Assembly (NCBI GenBank): GCA_900604495.1
Contig: UWOR01000002.1
Span: 124,001-188,000, forward strand
Reading direction: 5' to 3'
DNA from: Desulfovibrio sp. Marseille-P6017
GTDB lineage: Bacteria; Bacillota_A; Clostridia; Peptostreptococcales; Peptostreptococcaceae
DNA: 64,000 nucleotides
Shown here one piece after another: positions 27,536 to 37,029 of this stretch. The notes under the pieces were generated by a model. It saw only the letters and a program-made list of their open reading frames with translations, searched no databases and had not been told where the DNA came from. Made by a program: the position numbers and the translations under genes. Position 1 is the first letter of the stretch, and every line of letters starts with the position of its first letter.

Positions 27536-28720
27536 ATGAATAAATTCATAGAACAAGCTAAAGAAATAAAAGACGATTTAATAGATTATAGAAGAACAAT
27601 TCATAGTAATCCTGAAGTAGGAGCAGTATTACCTAAAACAAAAGCTTATGTAATGGATAAGTTAAGAGAATTTGGATATGAACCTAAAGAAATATGTGAA
27701 AGTGGTATAGTAGCTACTATTGAAGGTCCTAAGCCAGGAAAGACTTTCTTATTAAGAGCCGATATGGATGCTCTTCCAATGGAAGAATCTACATCATGTG
27801 ATTTTGCTGCTACAAATGGATGCATGCACTCTTGTGGACATGATATGCATACTGCAATGTTACTTGGAGCTGCTAAATTACTTAAGCAAAACCAAGATGA
27901 AATAGAAGGAACAGTTAAGTTAGTATTCCAACCTGATGAAGAAGGGTTCACTGGAGCTAAAAAAATGATAGAAGCTGGAGTACTTTCAAATCCTAAAGTA
28001 GATGCTGCAATGGCGATGCATGTTAACTCTGGAACACCATCAAACTTAGTAGTATGTGGACTAGGAACAAGTATAGGTGGATGTAACAGATTTAGAATAG
28101 TTGTAAAAGGAACTGGATGTCATGGGGCTATGCCAGAAACTGGAGTAGATCCAATAAACATAGCAGCTCATATATACTTAGCTATACAAGGAATAACAAG
28201 TAGAGAAATAGTTGCTACTCAACCAGTAGTTGTAACAATAGGTAAATTTGCAGGTGGAGATGCACCAAATATAATACCTGGTGAAGTTGTTATGGAGGGA
28301 ACAATAAGAACTTTAGATAAAGAAGTAGGAGAATTCATATTTAACAGAATGAATGAAATAGTTACTACAACTGCTAAAATGTTCAGAGGAGAAGCTGAAT
28401 TAATAGAATTATCTTCTGTTCCACCATTAGCTAATGATAATGATTTAGCAAATGAAGTTACTGGATACTTAAAAGACATCGTAGGTGAAAGAGGGATCTA
28501 CATGTTTGAAGGTGGAGGAATGGGTTCTGAAGACTTCGCTTCTTACTCATATGAAGTTCCAAGTTTATATATAATATTAGGAGCTGGAGCTGCTAATGAG
28601 AATCCAGAGTTCGGTAAACCAATGCATAATACTAAAGTAGTGTTTAATGAAGATGTTTTACCAACAGGTGCTGCTATACATGCATACAGTGCAATAATGT
28701 GGTTAAAAAATCATAAATAA
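27536..28720 (+). CDS. M20 family amidohydrolase (hippurate hydrolase/N-acyl amino acid amidohydrolase type)
   Basis: 394 residues. The dinuclear metal site is visible as LLRADMDALPMEE, MHSCGHDMHTAMLLG and QPDEEGFTGAKKM; the last ligand His is in KPMHNTK. The lid domain has GCHGAMPETGVDPI. It hydrolyses N-acyl amino acids or small peptides in the cytoplasm. It is separate from the previous M20 by a terminator and carries its own AGGTG ribosome binding site. Noticeably fewer rare codons and more GC than its neighbours suggest higher expression. Confidence 0.9.
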   Translation: MNKFIEQAKEIKDDLIDYRRTIHSNPEVGAVLPKTKAYVMDKLREFGYEPKEICESGIVATIEGPKPGKTFLLRADMDALPMEESTSCDFAATNGCMHSCGHDMHTAMLLGAAKLLKQNQDEIEGTVKLVFQPDEEGFTGAKKMIEAGVLSNPKVDAAMAMHVNSGTPSNLVVCGLGTSIGGCNRFRIVVKGTGCHGAMPETGVDPINIAAHIYLAIQGITSREIVATQPVVVTIGKFAGGDAPNIIPGEVVMEGTIRTLDKEVGEFIFNRMNEIVTTTAKMFRGEAELIELSSVPPLANDNDLANEVTGYLKDIVGERGIYMFEGGGMGSEDFASYSYEVPSLYIILGAGAANENPEFGKPMHNTKVVFNEDVLPTGAAIHAYSAIMWLKNHK

Positions 28721-28755
28721 TTATACTATAAATAATAACTTCGAAGGTAATATTA

Positions 28756-29402
28756 ATGAGACTACTAGACATTGTATTTTATTTATTAAGAAGTAGTTCT
28801 AAAGTTACAATTAAGGAACTATCTAAGGTTTTTAATGTATCTACAAAAACTATAAGAAGAGATTTAGACAAATTATCTATAATAGGAATACCTATAATAA
28901 CATATAGAGGTGTAAATGGAGGTGTAGAGATTGATAAAAACTATATAATAGCAAAGCATGTATTAAAATATAGTGATTATGAATCTTTAATATTTGCACT
29001 TTATATAGGTGAAAGTATCAGCAAAAACATAAGCGAATCTTTTTTAATAGATAAGTTTAAGTCTGTAGATAAAAGTAAGTGTACTAAAATTTTAGATAAT
29101 ATTAAAGATAGATTTATAATAGATTTATTTGAAGATAAGTTTGATACTAAAACTGAAATATGTAAAGATATAGATATAGCACTAGATAATAAATCTTTTA
29201 TAGAATTAGAAATAAATGATGAAAAATTTGAAGTATATCCAATTTCTTATATATTAAGGAAGGATGGATTATGTTTATATTGTTATAAGAATATATTGTT
29301 ATTAATATTAACAAAATATCTAATGTTATAATATGTAATAAAATTTATGATGGTAATATAATTAGTTACAATGAAAATAAAGATAAAATAAAATTTATTT
29401 AA
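28756..29402 (+). pseudogene. HTH-WYL family regulator, frameshifted
   Basis: The frame from ATG 28756 gives an HTH_11/DeoR-like domain (VTIKELSKVFNVSTKTIRRDLDKL, residues 19-42) and a WYL-like half (EKFEVYPISYILRKDGLCLY) but ends abnormally at 29331. From about 29298 the -1 frame continues smoothly as VININKISNVIICNKIYDGN to a TAA at 29400-29402, which is the expected end of the WYL strand region. A one-base deletion near 29293-29298 explains this. Even repaired, about 215 residues is shorter than typical 300-residue WYL proteins. It lies immediately upstream of the agr promoter. Confidence 0.7.
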
Positions 29403-29404
29403 AT

Positions 29405-29441
29405 AAAAAGTACTCATATATTATCTATGAGTACTTTTTAT
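29405..29441 (+). terminator. Terminator before the agr promoter
   Basis: AAAAAGTACTCATA / TATGAGTACTTTTTA. Confidence 0.88.
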
Positions 29442-29472
29442 TTTGAAAAAATTAAACTTAATATATTTGCGT

Positions 29473-29503
29473 GACAGTAAAACTTATTAAAATGACGATT
29501 AAT
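29473..29503 (+). promoter_or_regulatory. LytTR (AgrA-type) direct repeat
   Basis: GACAGTAAA at 29473 and GACGATTAA at 29494 are 21 bases apart, the two-turn spacing of AgrA/LytTR binding repeats (consensus near ACAGTTAAG, 12-base gap). The second half ends 8 bases before the -35 box of the agr promoter. Confidence 0.6.
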
Positions 29504-29510
29504 GTCAAAG

Positions 29511-29539
29511 TTTACAAAATAGTCTAAAAATGGTAGAAT
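29511..29539 (+). promoter_or_regulatory. agr promoter
   Basis: TTTACA (29511-29516), 17-base spacer, TAGAAT (29534-29539). Confidence 0.7.
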
Positions 29540-29607
29540 ATATAATAATAATTAGCATCTAATTAAATATTAGAATTAGTGCTAATTAATATATTAGGAG
29601 ATATAGT

Positions 29608-30924
29608 ATGTTAGAAAAATTAAATATAGAATTATGGGATATTATTAATATAGCCACAGGGACTGTAGACTGGATTATTTTCTTTTTATCAATTGACTCA
29701 TTTGGAAAGAGAAAATTATCTAATATAAAATATATACTTGGAATTATGTTCATATTTATACTTATGGGATCTATCAATGTATCTGGTATTAATCCAAATA
29801 CAAAGATTATCATATGTATGATAGTAGGAGGTATATTCTATTCTTTATTTTATAAAGATAAAATATATAAATGTGTATTAGTTACACTATTATTTTGGTT
29901 AGGGTTAATTCTTGCTGAAGGGTTAGCTGTAAGTATAGTAGTAATGATGAATGAACTAAATAATATTAACATAATTTTAAATGGTAATTTATTTAGGATA
30001 GAAGCTATTATAGTATCAAAAATATTTTTATCTATAACTCTTATAATCTTTAAGTATTTTAAATTATCATTAGACTTTAAACCAAAAGATATGATACTAA
30101 TAAGCTTGCCATTATTATCAAATATAGTTAGCTTATTGTTAATTTTTGGGTATAACTTAAAAAGTGATGGAATTAGTACGGAACATATTATTATGTTAGT
30201 ATTTACAACAGCACTTATAGTATTATCAAGTATAGTACTTTTAATAGTAATAAGAAAAATTATAGAAGATGATAAAGTTAAATTAGAGTATGAGCTTATA
30301 AATGAAAGAATAAAAACAAATCACAAAAACTATGAAAATATATATGATATATATGATAGATTAAAATTTGTTTATCATGATTTAAAAAATCATATGATCT
30401 GTATGAAGGGGTATGACACAAAAGAAGAAATAATATCTTACATAAATAATTTAGAAAATCAAATAGGTGATTTTGAGAAAGTTAAAAATACAGGAAATAA
30501 AACATTAGATATAATTTTAGGCGAAAAAATACATCTTTGTAAAAAACATAATATTAAGTTTGAAGATAATATAAATATATCTAAGTTAGGTTTTATTAAA
30601 GATATTGATATATGTGCTATATTTGCAAATGCAATAGATAATGCAATAGAAGCATGTGTTAATATAGATAATGAAATAGAAAAAAGGATAGAGGTAAAAG
30701 CCACATATATTAATGGTTTTTCAATAATAAAATTTATAAATTCTAAAGTGAATGATATTAGAATTATTGATGAACGTATAAAAACTAGTAAAGATGATGA
30801 AAAGATACATGGGATAGGTCTTGCTAGTATTGAATATATAGTTGATAAATATGATGGTGAAGTAGTTGTTAATTACTCAGATAATGAATTTATATTAAAA
30901 ATAATGATACCAATAGGTGGATAG
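29608..30924 (+). CDS. agrC: AgrC-type sensor histidine kinase (GHKL)
   Basis: 438 residues. Six or seven membrane helices occupy residues 14-215, the peptide-sensing part; a linker helix leads to FVYHDLKNHM with the phospho-acceptor His257. The GHKL ATPase follows: NAIDNAIEAC (N box) and IHGIGLASIEYIV (G box). It should bind the AgrD-derived cyclic peptide from outside and phosphorylate an AgrA-type regulator. No response regulator is encoded in the window. It is first gene of the operon agrC-agrD-agrB, with GGAGA ribosome binding site. Confidence 0.92.
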   Translation: MLEKLNIELWDIINIATGTVDWIIFFLSIDSFGKRKLSNIKYILGIMFIFILMGSINVSGINPNTKIIICMIVGGIFYSLFYKDKIYKCVLVTLLFWLGLILAEGLAVSIVVMMNELNNINIILNGNLFRIEAIIVSKIFLSITLIIFKYFKLSLDFKPKDMILISLPLLSNIVSLLLIFGYNLKSDGISTEHIIMLVFTTALIVLSSIVLLIVIRKIIEDDKVKLEYELINERIKTNHKNYENIYDIYDRLKFVYHDLKNHMICMKGYDTKEEIISYINNLENQIGDFEKVKNTGNKTLDIILGEKIHLCKKHNIKFEDNINISKLGFIKDIDICAIFANAIDNAIEACVNIDNEIEKRIEVKATYINGFSIIKFINSKVNDIRIIDERIKTSKDDEKIHGIGLASIEYIVDKYDGEVVVNYSDNEFILKIMIPIGG

Positions 30925-30936
30925 GAGAGTAGACTA

Positions 30937-31077
30937 ATGAAAAAAATAGCATTAAAGTTATTAAAAAATATGTCAGCATTAAGTTTAGGGATAGCTGTAT
31001 TATCAGCAAATAGTGCAAGTTCATGGATAGCACATCAAGCAAAAGAACCTCAAGCTTTAAATAAACTAAAGAAATAA
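30937..31077 (+). CDS. agrD: AgrD autoinducer peptide precursor with Ser at the ring position
   Basis: 46 residues, 12 bases after agrC, with a TAGGAGAG ribosome binding site. The amphipathic basic leader (MKKIALKLLKNMSALSLG) is followed by the core VLSANSASSWIAHQ and the acidic/proline tail AKEPQALNKLKK, the three parts of every AgrD. In clostridial AgrD proteins the core normally reads ANS-x-Cys; here the Cys position is Ser28 (or Ser29). AgrB would then form a lactone instead of a thiolactone, with a predicted ring Ser-Ser-Trp-Ile-Ala ending before His33. The peptide boundaries are inferred. Confidence 0.9.
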   Translation: MKKIALKLLKNMSALSLGIAVLSANSASSWIAHQAKEPQALNKLKK

Positions 31078-31087
31078 TATAAGAGAT

Positions 31088-31120
31088 AAGCCTCTCCTTA
31101 ATTATAAGGAGAGGCTTTAT
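31088..31120 (+). terminator. Strong hairpin between agrD and agrB
   Basis: A perfect 13-base stem (AAGCCTCTCCTTA / TAAGGAGAGGCTT) with an ATTA loop but only TTTAT after it. It may be a partial terminator or a stabiliser that keeps AgrD mRNA in excess over AgrB. Confidence 0.7.
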
Positions 31121-31135
31121 GAATGAGGAGGAAAT

Positions 31136-31708
31136 ATGTTTAAAAGTTTATCATATAAGTTTGCTGATATGCTTAGTAAAAATGATATAATAGAGGACGA
31201 AGATTTTGAAATATATAGGTATGGTTTTGAAACATTGATTTATTTTATAGTAAATATATCAGTAGCATTATTTATAGGTGCTATTTTTGATAGATTTATA
31301 CATACAATTATCTTTTTAACTTGTTATTGCAGTATAAGACAATTTACTGGTGGGTATCATGCTAGAAATTATACAGAGTGTACGTTGACATTTGTTGTTA
31401 TTTATACCATAACTATTTTTATGGCTAATAACATAAATATTAATAAATATAAGTATTTATTAATATTATTTATGATTTTTAGTATGTATATAATTTATAA
31501 GATTGCTCCTCAAGAGCATAGAAATAAACCACTTAGCAAGGAAGAAAAAGAAAAGTATAAAAGAGTTGTTATGAAAATAGTTGGACTTATAAGTATTATA
31601 TTTATAGCTAGTATTTTATTTAATATTTTTAAAGAATATATTATATATTCTTTACTTGCTATAATTTGGACTTGTATATTATTACTATTAGGAATTTATA
31701 CAAAATAA
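31136..31708 (+). CDS. agrB: AgrB-type peptide-processing membrane protease
   Basis: 190 residues, with four to six membrane helices. The catalytic pair is His75 in QFTGGYHARNYTEC and Cys82 in the same motif, matching His77/Cys84 of staphylococcal AgrB. The protein removes the AgrD tail and closes the ring, and takes part in export. Its GAGGAGG ribosome binding site lies just after the agrD hairpin. Confidence 0.93.
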   Translation: MFKSLSYKFADMLSKNDIIEDEDFEIYRYGFETLIYFIVNISVALFIGAIFDRFIHTIIFLTCYCSIRQFTGGYHARNYTECTLTFVVIYTITIFMANNININKYKYLLILFMIFSMYIIYKIAPQEHRNKPLSKEEKEKYKRVVMKIVGLISIIFIASILFNIFKEYIIYSLLAIIWTCILLLLGIYTK

Positions 31709-31715
31709 ATATTAA

Positions 31716-31757
31716 AAAAAAGATATTAACATGAAACTATGTTAATATCTTTTTATT
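31716..31757 (+). terminator. Terminator of the agr operon
   Basis: AAAGATATTAACAT / ATGTTAATATCTTT stem and T tail. Confidence 0.88.
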
Positions 31758-31899
31758 TCAATAAAAGTATTTTAGAATAGATAATAAAATTTTTTTACAT
31801 ATATTTAAGAAATATATTAATTTTATACTTTATGTTATAATATAAAATATAAGAATACGGGAAATAGTAACTATATTAGACACTTAGAAAGGGGGATTA

Positions 31900-33411
31900 T
31901 TGTTGCAAATTAAATTGAAAAATAATGATAAAAATTATTTTTATAGATTTATAGGAATTGAAGATTTTTTTAAGTATAATGATGAATTAAAAACACTTCA
32001 ATCAAAATGTAGTGAACTAGAAAATGCATGTTTAATATTTGATAATGAAATTGTATTAAGTGGAGAAATGGAACTTATACAATATATATATAATGAATTA
32101 CAAACTATGAATATAAATGATTTGATTAATCAAGATATAACTATATTTGATGATTTTCAAATTAACAATAAGTTTTTAGAAGCATTACAATATGCAGTTA
32201 ATTTAGGCATGAAAAATGAAAATTTTTTTAATGATAATATAAGAAATAACTTTATAACAAAACTTATAGTTTGGACATATATGTACGTTAAAAATATTGA
32301 TTTTAATAAGGGCTATAATCCTCTATGTATTTATTACGGAAAAATAGAAAGACATGAAATCTACTTTTTAATGTTACTTTATAAGATGAATTTTGATATT
32401 TTATATATAAACCCTTTAAAAGAAGAATATTTCGAAGAAATAGATAAAGATAAATTGAGTATATGTAAAAAAAGTATGAAAATAGACTCAATAGAATCTT
32501 TTAATGAAAGATGTAAAAAGGGAAAAATAATAGAGAATATAGAGACTATCACAAAACAAATTCAAAAAGAAATACATGAAGAGCTTTTTGTAAATACAGG
32601 AATGTTTAAACCATGGCAGTTTAGAAATGGATTTACTAAAAGTGTACTTTTAGACACTATAGTAGAAGATATAGAGATTTACTTTAATGAGCCAGCTAAG
32701 TTAAGAGATGGATTTGATGTTGATGGAAATATAGTTAAAGTTCCAACTTTCTTTTATAAAATAGATGGTGCGTATGCTGATAGAAGTAAATATGTTAAAT
32801 TAGTATCTAAATGCTTAGAACCATATCCTATTTCATCTTCAAATAAATTATTCTTTGAGAATGGAAAAATATCATATGATGAAGGCATAAGTGATGAGAT
32901 GTTTCAACTTATGTTTTGTCAACTAAGTGATGGTACTTTTGATATAGGAAATTAAAAATTAAATATCTATAAATTTCAAAAATACAATGAAGTAGTACAA
33001 AACTTTTTACTTAATAAATTTAATGAAGTAATAAAAAGGAATGATTTATTTGTAAATAAATTAGATAAAGATAGTTGCTTAAAACTACTTGTATTAGTTC
33101 TTAATTTGAACCATGATATTATAAGAATAATAGATAATTTTGATTTTGTTGGAGATATTCCTAAAATAGTTATATTTTTAAATAAAGAAGATACTATAAG
33201 TGAAAATATGATTATGTTACTTGGATATCTTCATAATATAGGAATTGATATTATAATATTCAATCCTTCTGGAATGTGTAATTTAAGTAATGTAATAAGA
33301 AGTGATAAATTTAACCAAGTAAGATTAGATAAAATAAGCTATGACACAACATACAATAAGTTAGTCTTTAGTTTAATAAAACCAAGTGTATTTACAAAGC
33401 TATTTAAATAA
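31900..33411 (+). pseudogene. yceG: YceG family protein (Ter-associated), interrupted by TAA
   Basis: A 503-residue frame from TTG 31900 to TAA 33409-33411 is broken by one in-frame TAA at 32953-32955 (DIGN-stop-KLNIYKF). Both sides match in frame the YceG-type protein found next to TerD and TelA genes in Bacillus (537 residues there). The first part ends in the YceG segment MFKPWQFRNG and FFYKIDGAYADRSKY; the second has IPKIVIFLNKED, FNPSGMCNLSNVI. It appears to be a component of the Ter stress module of unknown activity. Residues 1-351 may still be made. It is first gene of the ter operon. Confidence 0.75.
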
Positions 33412-33435
33412 AAGTAACAATATAGGAGATATATC

Positions 33436-34509
33436 ATGAATGAATTTAACAGTGAAGTAGATATAATAGAACAAAGTGATATTTATAAACAAAATTTAAG
33501 ACAGTTACCAGAAGTTCAAAATTTAACTAATGAAATAGAAGTACAAAATTTAAATTCTATAATTCAATTTGGACAAAAAGCAAGTGAAAATATATCAAAA
33601 ATATCTGATGAATTATTATCATCTATGAAAGAAGTGAAAGCTGAGGAAGCAGGAGAAATGCTTGTAAGTCTTACTAAAATTATGGACAAGTTTGATATAA
33701 AAGAACTTGAAAATCAAAAGCAATCAAGTTTAATGACAAAATTGTTTAAAAAGGCAGGCGATACTATAGCTAAGTTATTCCAAAAATATGATACTATGGG
33801 ATATGAAATAGAAAAAGTTTATGTACTTCTTAAAAGGTATGAAAATGAAATAAAAGAATCAAATGCAAAGCTTAAAAAGCTATATGATGGAAACTTAGAA
33901 CATTATAAGCAGTTAGAGAAATACATTGTTGCTGGTGAATTAGCAGCTGAAGAAGTTGATATGTATATAAATCAATTTACAAATGACAACACTATGAATC
34001 CTGAAGAAAGATATATGATGATTCAAAAACTTGAAGTTTGTAAGGAAATGCTACAACAACGTTTATATGATTTAAAAGTAGCTGAAAATATAGCTATACA
34101 AGCAGCGCCGATGATTCAGACAATGCAAATGTCAAACTTTAATTTATTAAGAAAGATAAATACATCTTTTATAATAACATTGCCAATATTTAAGCAATGT
34201 TTAGCACAAGCTATAATTTTAAAAAGACAAGAAATACAAGCAAAATCTTTAAAACAATTAGATGATAAAACTAATGAGCTTATAATGAGAAATGCACAAT
34301 CTACTGCTAGACAATCTGTAGATATAGCTAGAATGAGTTCAGGAAGTGTTGTAGCAATTGAAACATTAGAAAAATCCTACCAAACAATAATAAAAGGTAT
34401 AGAAGATACTAAAGCAATACAAAATGAAAATAAAGCAAGAAGAAATGAAAATACTATAAAATTAGAGCAAATGAAGGCTAGTATGAAAAGAAATATACCA
34501 AGCGCATAA
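33436..34509 (+). CDS. telA: TelA/YceH family toxic anion resistance protein
   Basis: 357 residues, almost entirely alpha-helical and coiled coil, as in TelA (PF05816). The start is MNEFNSEVDIIEQSD; a characteristic region is LKRYENEIKESNAKLKKLY and the central NFNLLRKINTSFIITLPIFK stretch, followed by ARQSVDIARMSSGSV. TelA proteins are linked to resistance to tellurite, peptide antibiotics and envelope stress. It is the second gene of the ter operon, 24 bases after yceG, with TAGGAGA ribosome binding site. A cytoplasmic or membrane-associated location is likely. Confidence 0.88.
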   Translation: MNEFNSEVDIIEQSDIYKQNLRQLPEVQNLTNEIEVQNLNSIIQFGQKASENISKISDELLSSMKEVKAEEAGEMLVSLTKIMDKFDIKELENQKQSSLMTKLFKKAGDTIAKLFQKYDTMGYEIEKVYVLLKRYENEIKESNAKLKKLYDGNLEHYKQLEKYIVAGELAAEEVDMYINQFTNDNTMNPEERYMMIQKLEVCKEMLQQRLYDLKVAENIAIQAAPMIQTMQMSNFNLLRKINTSFIITLPIFKQCLAQAIILKRQEIQAKSLKQLDDKTNELIMRNAQSTARQSVDIARMSSGSVVAIETLEKSYQTIIKGIEDTKAIQNENKARRNENTIKLEQMKASMKRNIPSA

Positions 34510-34527
34510 TATAAAGGGGGTAAATAA

Positions 34528-35127
34528 ATGGCTATAAATTTAGGAATAAATAAGAACACTGTAAATGCATTAAACTTACAAAAAAATGATATATTAGATT
34601 TAACTAAAAAGAATCCAGGTCTTGAAAATGTAATTCTAGGAGCTGGATGGGATGTAGCAAGTATAGGTCAAGATTTTGATATAGATATAGCAGCATTTTT
34701 ATTAGATGCAAGTAATAAAGTTACTCAAGTTCCACAAGATGTAATATTTTTCAATAATAAGTTTGGAGATGGAATTTATCTAGAAGGAGATAATAGAACT
34801 GGTACAGGTGATGGTGATGATGAAAGAATACAAATTGATTTAAGTAAAATAAGAAGTGATATTCAAAAAATAGTATTCATAGTTACTATACACAATGCAC
34901 AAGAAAAAAGACAAACTTTCGGTATGGTAAATAATTCTTATGTAAGATTATTAGATGCTAAAAATAATGAAAAAGAAATCTGTAGATTTAACTTAAAAGA
35001 AAATGGATCAACTGTTACTTCAGTTATATTCGCAGAGTTATACAAAGATGGTTATGAATGGTATTTCAAAGCTTTAGGTGATGGTAAAATAGCAGACTTA
35101 AATGGTATGCTAGGTTTATATATGTAA
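34528..35127 (+). CDS. terD: TerD family protein (first copy)
   Basis: 199 residues. Features of the TerD beta-sandwich: GAGWDVASIGQDFDIDIAAFLLDA, the acidic Ca2+-binding DNRTGTGDGDDERI, and the late FGMVNNSYVRLLD. TerD proteins bind calcium and act in stress-associated complexes with TelA and ATP-grasp or YceG-type partners. The protein is closely similar to the third copy (35741-36337), so one arose by duplication. Start ATG 34528 after AAAGGGGG, 18 bases after telA. Confidence 0.92.
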   Translation: MAINLGINKNTVNALNLQKNDILDLTKKNPGLENVILGAGWDVASIGQDFDIDIAAFLLDASNKVTQVPQDVIFFNNKFGDGIYLEGDNRTGTGDGDDERIQIDLSKIRSDIQKIVFIVTIHNAQEKRQTFGMVNNSYVRLLDAKNNEKEICRFNLKENGSTVTSVIFAELYKDGYEWYFKALGDGKIADLNGMLGLYM

Positions 35128-35155
35128 TAAAAAAATACAACTAAGGGGAAATCTT

Positions 35156-35737
35156 ATGAATTTATTAAACTTACAAAAAAATGATATATTAGATTTAACT
35201 AAAAAAGATCCTTCATTAAACAATATAGTATTAGCAGCAGGATGGGATGTAGTTAAAAGAGGATTCTTTAATTTTGGTGCACCAGATATGGACCTAGATT
35301 TATCAGCAATATTATTAGGTGAAGATGGAAGAATAATAGGCGAAGAAGGCATAATATACTTTAGAAATCAAAGAGGCCCAGGTATATTTTTACATAATGA
35401 CAATAGAACAGGAGAAGGACATGGTGATGATGAAAAAATATCTATAACATTAAATAGTTTACCTTCTAACTGTAAAAAGGTTATTTTCTCAGTAAATATA
35501 TATCAAGGAAAAGAAAGAAGACAAGATTTTTCAAAGGTAAGAAACGCCTATGTTAGAGTTCTTAATAGCGATAAAGGTGATAGTGAGATATGTAGATATA
35601 ACTTAAGTGAAGATGGTGGAAAAGCCACATCACTTATATTTGCAGAATTAGAAAAAATAGGTTCTGACTGGAATTTTAAAGCAGTTGGACAATTATTAGA
35701 GGGTAACTTAACTACATTAATACAAAAATATCAATAA
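35156..35737 (+). CDS. TerD family protein (second, divergent copy)
   Basis: 193 residues. Same fold as its neighbours, with the start NLLNLQKNDILDLTKKD, AAGWDVVKRGFF and the acidic loop DNRTGEGHGDDEKI. It differs by an insertion (FNFGAPDMDLDLSAILLGEDG) and a distinct C-terminus. One Asp of the GDGDDE loop is His here, so metal affinity may differ. It lies between the two near-identical TerD copies, with an AAGGGG ribosome binding site. Confidence 0.9.
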   Translation: MNLLNLQKNDILDLTKKDPSLNNIVLAAGWDVVKRGFFNFGAPDMDLDLSAILLGEDGRIIGEEGIIYFRNQRGPGIFLHNDNRTGEGHGDDEKISITLNSLPSNCKKVIFSVNIYQGKERRQDFSKVRNAYVRVLNSDKGDSEICRYNLSEDGGKATSLIFAELEKIGSDWNFKAVGQLLEGNLTTLIQKYQ

Positions 35738-35740
35738 GAG

Positions 35741-36337
35741 GTGAATAATATGGGAATAAATTTAGGTGGAACACCACAAATATTAAACTTACAAAAAAAT
35801 GAAATATTAGATTTAACAAAGAGAAATCCAGGACTTAAAAAAGTTACTCTAGGAGCTGGATGGGATATATCAAATGGTGGAGTTGATTTTGATATAGATA
35901 TAGCAGCATTTTTATTAGATGCAAATAATAAATTTAATACTGTATCAAATGTAATATTTTTCAATAATAAACAAGGGCAAGGAATAGCTTTATCAGGAGA
36001 TAATAGAACTGGTGCTGGAGATGGTGATGATGAAACTATTTCAATAGACTTAGATAGTATAAATCCAAGTATACAAAAAATAGTTTTCGTAGTTACAATA
36101 CATGAAGCTCAATCTAGAAGACAAACATTCGGGATGGTAAATAATTCTTATGTAAGACTATTAGATACTGTAAATAATGATAGAGAACTTTGTAGATTTA
36201 ACTTAAAATCAGATGGATCAACTGCTACATCAGTTATATTTGCAGAGCTTTATAGAGATATGGGAGAATGGCAATTTAAAGCTCTTGGAGAAGGGAAAAT
36301 AGCTGACCTTAATGGGGTATTAGCTTTATATAACTAA
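35741..36337 (+). CDS. TerD family protein (third copy)
   Basis: 198 residues, closely related to the first copy (VDFDIDIAAFLLDA, DNRTGAGDGDDETI, FGMVNNSYVRLLD). It begins only 3 bases after the second TerD stop, with a GAGGTG ribosome binding site. As last gene of the operon it is followed by a terminator. The set of three TerD proteins plus TelA and YceG matches the Bacillus yceCDEGH-type tellurite/stress module but lacks the TerC membrane partner. Confidence 0.92.
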   Translation: MNNMGINLGGTPQILNLQKNEILDLTKRNPGLKKVTLGAGWDISNGGVDFDIDIAAFLLDANNKFNTVSNVIFFNNKQGQGIALSGDNRTGAGDGDDETISIDLDSINPSIQKIVFVVTIHEAQSRRQTFGMVNNSYVRLLDTVNNDRELCRFNLKSDGSTATSVIFAELYRDMGEWQFKALGEGKIADLNGVLALYN

Positions 36338-36366
36338 ATAGAAAATTTAAAATTAATATGTTTTAT

Positions 36367-36402
36367 AAAAATAGAGTGTAATTACTTACGCTCTATTTTT
36401 TA
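36367..36402 (+). terminator. Terminator of the ter operon
   Basis: AAAATAGAG with CTCTATTTTT around an AT loop. Confidence 0.85.
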
Positions 36403-36484
36403 TGCTTAAAAATTTGAGAATAAATAAGGAATTTTATTAATAGCTATAAATAAAAATATACTAAAGTAATAGAGGGGATTTTAT

Positions 36485-36907
36485 ATGGAATTGGAGATAA
36501 AAAAAGATAAAACAGAAAAATATTTAGATAATCAGTTTTATGAATACTATCATATAGAAGGGTTACCTAAAGGTATAGAGTGTAATTTTAAAATTATATA
36601 TGGAGAAAAATATAGTGATTTCAATATATCACCGAATGACTATTATGCAACATTTGTAGATATAGAAAAGAAAAGTGTATTTATTTCATTATGGTATGAC
36701 AATTTTGATATTAATTATAATAGACAAGGCAATTTTGAAGAAATTATAAAAGCAATTATAAAATATATGCCAGATAATTTTAGCGATTATAATATTTTCT
36801 TTTATGATGTAGATAGTAATATTGAAAGCAAGATAGTAGAAAAATATGCACCAAAACTTGAAATAGGAAAATACAAAGCTAAGTTATATTTAATTTATGA
36901 AGGATAA
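36485..36907 (+). CDS. Acidic hypothetical protein
   Basis: 140 residues, rich in Asp, Glu, Tyr and Phe, with no membrane segment or signal peptide. Alternating beta strands (ECNFKIIYGEKYSDF, YYATFVDIEKKSVFISLWY) and a helix (NFEEIIKAIIKYMPDNF) suggest a small alpha/beta domain. I do not recognise the family. It has a good AGAGGGG ribosome binding site and is a single gene between terminators, so it is probably real. Confidence 0.7.
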   Translation: MELEIKKDKTEKYLDNQFYEYYHIEGLPKGIECNFKIIYGEKYSDFNISPNDYYATFVDIEKKSVFISLWYDNFDINYNRQGNFEEIIKAIIKYMPDNFSDYNIFFYDVDSNIESKIVEKYAPKLEIGKYKAKLYLIYEG

Positions 36908-36965
36908 ATATAGTCTTAATTAATAAATATTATAAAATGATTTATTATAAAGAGTTAATATACAA

Positions 36966-37016
36966 AAAGAACTGTAGATAAATTTGATTTTATACAAACC
37001 TTACCTACAGTTCATT
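36966..37016 (-). terminator. Terminator of the symporter gene
   Basis: Minus strand GAACTGTAGGTAA pairs with TTATCTACAGTTC, followed by TTTTTG. Confidence 0.8.
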
Positions 37017-37029
37017 AATTTATTATTTA

